Shown: positions 6,211-8,280 of the stretch, in pieces
Layout: the number at the start of each line of letters is the position of its first letter
How positions within the stretch are numbered: position 1 is the first letter of the stretch
Assembly (NCBI GenBank): GCA_039916225.1
Contig: JBDSLU010000451.1
Span: 1 to 8,280 of the forward strand
DNA from: JBDSLU01 sp039916225
GTDB taxonomy: Bacteria; Acidobacteriota; Vicinamibacteria; Vicinamibacterales; Vicinamibacteraceae
DNA: 8,280 nucleotides
Reading direction: 5' to 3'
Program-made: the position numbers and the translations under genes
Notes under the pieces: model-generated
Told to the model about the DNA's origin: nothing
The model's database searches: none
The model's input: only the letters and a program-made list of their open reading frames with translations

Positions 6211-8199
6211 ATGCTTCCTGGATTTCCCGCCGACCCATCCGCCGCCCGCCCCCGTGCCGCCCGCGCGGTCGCGGCCGCGGGTCGTCTGGCGGCCGGGCTC
6301 GCCGCGGCCCTCGGTGCGACCGCGCCCATCCACTGGCGCCTGGTCGGCCACTCCCAATTCGCCCCCGACGCTCTCGGCGCGGCGTGGGCCTTGGCCGGCA
6401 TCGCCCTGTGGTGCTCCGGCGCGCGTCGACGGTCAGCCGGCCTCGCGTTCGGCTGGCTCGGGGTGGCGGCGTCGGTGTGGGCCGGCCTGTCTGGCGGCGC
6501 CTCGCCGCTCGCCGCCGCCGTCGTCGGCTTCGCCGCGGCGGCCGCGATTCTCCACAATCGCAACGTCAACGCGCCGCCGTCCGAGCTGCTCGGCCACGGC
6601 GCCGTCGTCCTGATCACGCTCGGCGCCATCGCGCTCGGCACCGAGGCCACCGGCGTGCCGATCGGTCTCGGCTGGCTGGGAAGCCTCGGCGGCTTTCCGC
6701 GCCTCGCCCTCGCCACCATCCTGACCGGCACCGCAATCGCGGCGACGGCCTGGCTGGACACGCGCCGCGCCGCGCCCGGTGGTCCGCGCTGGTTCGCCGC
6801 GCTGGGCGGATCGCTCGCTGCGGCGATGACGCTGGTGCTGTGGTGGGCGCTGCGCTCGCGCGAAGCCGGCTTCGCCGCCGCCTCCGGCACGTCGGCGCTC
6901 TCGCAGCTGCCGACCGCCGTGCTCGGCATGGGCCTGGCCATGGCCGGTCTCCTCGCCGCGGTGGTGGCCCTCGGGCAGCGCGCCCGGGCGCGCTCGGCCG
7001 AGGCGCAGCAGACGAGTCACCAGCTGCTCGAAGCGCTGGTCGATCGCAACATCGCGCGCGATGCCCTCGAGCGACGCGAGGCGCTGCTGCAGACGGTGCT
7101 CGAGACGATGGGCGAGGGCGTGGTGGCGGCGAGCGCCACCGGCGAGTTCCTCGTCTTCAACCGCGCCGCCCGCGAGCTGCTCGGCTCGGACGGAGACGCC
7201 GGTCCGGCGGCGATCGAGTGGGCCGACATGGCGATGGCCGCCAGTCCCCAGGTCTTTCCCGCCGGCGAGCAGACGCTGGAGCGGGCCCTCCGCGGCGAGA
7301 GCATCGACGATCTCGACGTCTGCCTGCGCCGCGGCGACGGCCGCGATCCGCGCTGGGTCAGCGTCTTCGCCCGGCCGCTGTCGCTGCCGGCCGGCCTCAA
7401 CGGATCGATGCTGGTGCTGCGCGACGTCACCGAGCGCCGCATGGCGCAGGAGCGGGTGACGGAAACGGCGCGCGAGCTGGAGCGCAGCAACCGCGAGCTG
7501 ACCGAATTCGCCGCCGTCGCGTCCCACGATCTGCGCGCGCCACTGCGCAGCGTCACCAGCTTCGTCAGCCTGATCGAGGAAGACTACGGCGAGGCGTTCA
7601 CCGACGAAGGCCGCACCTACGTCACCCGCATCAAGGCCGCCGTCACGCGCATGACTGGTCTCATCGACGGCCTGCTCGAACTCGCCCGCGTCCGGGCCAA
7701 GGGCGAGCCGTTCGCCCGCGTGCCGCTCGGCGACGTCGCCCAGGAGGTCGTCGCCGATCTGACGCATGGCCTCGCCGAGAGCGGCGGCACGGTGGTGATC
7801 GGCCCGCTGCCGACCGTCGAGGCCGATCGGCTGCAGATGCGGCAGCTGCTGCAGAACCTGATCGGCAACGCGATCAAGTTCCGCCGGCCCGGCGTGGCGC
7901 CGCGGGTCGAGGTTACAGCCGGCCCGGTGCCACGCGGCGCCGCCGAGGACGTGCTGTGGGAACTGCGCGTCGCCGACAACGGCATCGGCATCGAGCCGGC
8001 GCAGGCGGAGAAGATCTTCAAGCCGTTCGAGCGGCTGCACGGGCATGGATCGTACGAGGGCAGCGGGCTCGGCCTGGCGGTGTGCGCGCGCATCGTCGAG
8101 CGCCACGGCGGTCGCATCCGCGCCGAAGGCCAGCCCGGCGTCGGCACCACGTTGATTGTGACGATTCCCGCGGCGCACCGCCGCCGGGAGGCCGCGTGA
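6211..8199 (+). CDS. Membrane sensor histidine kinase with PAS domain
   Basis: A 662-residue inner-membrane kinase. The N-terminal third has about eight hydrophobic helices (roughly 21-38, 53-70, 75-93, 97-113, 127-146, 164-182, 196-213 and 232-255), a sensory membrane domain I do not recognise; an even count puts both ends in the cytoplasm. A helical linker (256-290) leads to a PAS domain (about 291-405; ETMGEGVVAASATGEFLVFNRAA). A coiled segment with VTERRMAQERV precedes HisKA: SHDLRAPLRS with phosphorylated H439. The ATPase domain has the N box (LLQNLIGNAIKFR, N549/N553), G1 DNGIGI (589-594), F box FKPFERLH (603-610) and G2 GSGLGLAV (617-624). All catalytic boxes are intact, so it should be active. 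It has no receiver of its own. The two response regulators directly upstream are the obvious partners. ATG 6211 is chosen as the only start in frame before the first helix; no ribosome site precedes it. PAS ligand and signal are unknown. Confidence 0.94.
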   Translation: MLPGFPADPSAARPRAARAVAAAGRLAAGLAAALGATAPIHWRLVGHSQFAPDALGAAWALAGIALWCSGARRRSAGLAFGWLGVAASVWAGLSGGASPLAAAVVGFAAAAAILHNRNVNAPPSELLGHGAVVLITLGAIALGTEATGVPIGLGWLGSLGGFPRLALATILTGTAIAATAWLDTRRAAPGGPRWFAALGGSLAAAMTLVLWWALRSREAGFAAASGTSALSQLPTAVLGMGLAMAGLLAAVVALGQRARARSAEAQQTSHQLLEALVDRNIARDALERREALLQTVLETMGEGVVAASATGEFLVFNRAARELLGSDGDAGPAAIEWADMAMAASPQVFPAGEQTLERALRGESIDDLDVCLRRGDGRDPRWVSVFARPLSLPAGLNGSMLVLRDVTERRMAQERVTETARELERSNRELTEFAAVASHDLRAPLRSVTSFVSLIEEDYGEAFTDEGRTYVTRIKAAVTRMTGLIDGLLELARVRAKGEPFARVPLGDVAQEVVADLTHGLAESGGTVVIGPLPTVEADRLQMRQLLQNLIGNAIKFRRPGVAPRVEVTAGPVPRGAAEDVLWELRVADNGIGIEPAQAEKIFKPFERLHGHGSYEGSGLGLAVCARIVERHGGRIRAEGQPGVGTTLIVTIPAAHRRREAA

Positions 8200-8221
8200 C
8201 CAGGCGGCTAAGAGCCCGTGG

Positions 8222-8237
8222 TGGAAGTCCCGCTGCA
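8222..8237 (+). promoter_or_regulatory. Sigma-54-like -24/-12 element
   Basis: TGGAAGTCCCGCTGCA has the invariant GG (8223-8224) and GC (8235-8236) separated by exactly 10 bases, as in sigma-54 promoters (TGGCAC-N5-TTGCA), and matches 8 of the 12 consensus bases. The -12 side keeps TGCA. It would start transcription near 8248. No enhancer-binding regulator is in the window, so this is a candidate only. Confidence 0.25.
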
Positions 8238-8259
8238 TGCAAATCCGCGTTACCACGCG

Positions 8260-8271
8260 TATTTAGCTCGA
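8260..8271 (+). promoter_or_regulatory. Possible leaderless-type -10 box before a start codon at the window end
   Basis: TATTTA (8260-8265) lies 5 bases before ATG at 8271, the same arrangement as at 1782-1795. No -35 box is clear. No ribosome binding site is visible between the box and the ATG. Confidence 0.3.
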
Positions 8272-8280
8272 TGGCTCCGG
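8271..8280 (+). CDS. Possible first codons of a downstream gene (cut by window end)
   Basis: ATG GCT CCG at the very end follows a possible -10 box and an AT-richer stretch. Only three codons are visible, so neither the gene nor its product can be judged. The call rests solely on the promoter-like context. Confidence 0.25.

Noticed and set aside
4946..6613. Long + strand open frame in another phase (555 codons)
   Set aside because: The translation is Arg-rich and without domains, and it overlaps the clear REC/CheX-like gene and the kinase start.
6433..8256. Long minus-strand open frame (607 codons) opposite the histidine kinase
   Set aside because: It is a shadow of a kinase whose catalytic boxes are all intact on the + strand; composition is biased and no motif is recognisable.
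8254..8280. tRNA-like start (TTAGCTCGATGG resembles a D-arm)
   Set aside because: A14 is missing after GCTC and no GAGC partner follows to close the D-stem. The window ends too early to see other arms.

Overview
This is a GC-rich (roughly 70 %) bacterial window in which every supportable gene lies on the + strand and the genes are tightly packed. The gene families, the GC bias, and promoter -10 boxes lying almost on the start codons all fit an Acidobacteriota genome, perhaps Vicinamibacteria. That placement is inference from style and composition; no rRNA or marker gene is present to confirm it.

Region 1 (1-1726) holds the 3' part of a zinc-finger anti-sigma factor: an HxxxCxxC cytoplasmic motif, one membrane helix and a coiled-coil exterior. 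It overlaps by 4 bases a gene for an exported protein of unknown function. The cognate ECF sigma factor is expected just upstream, outside the window. Region 2 (1727-3703) has a hairpin, a promoter with TACAAT 7 bases before the ATG (apparently leaderless), a small exported protein or lipoprotein, and a 12-helix APC-superfamily amino acid permease 13 bases downstream.

Region 3 (3704-8199) is a signalling cluster. It contains a REC-GGDEF diguanylate cyclase response regulator with its own promoter, a response regulator with the unusual order REC / degenerate REC / CheX-like domain, and a membrane histidine kinase with about eight N-terminal helices, a PAS domain, HisKA and HATPase_c. The simplest model is that the kinase phosphorylates one or both receivers, the GGDEF protein converts this into c-di-GMP, and the CheX-like protein tunes or drains the signal. 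Hairpins lie just upstream of the start codons of the second and third genes, suggesting translational control. The last 81 bases hold a possible sigma-54-like site and a possible leaderless promoter for a gene starting at about 8271.

The most notable items are the REC/pseudo-REC/CheX-like protein, whose CheX ExxN motif reads ExxG, and its setting between a c-di-GMP synthase and a membrane kinase. The leaderless-type promoters and the pre-start hairpins are also worth checking. There are no RNA genes, CRISPR arrays, insertion sequences or prophage genes that I can support.
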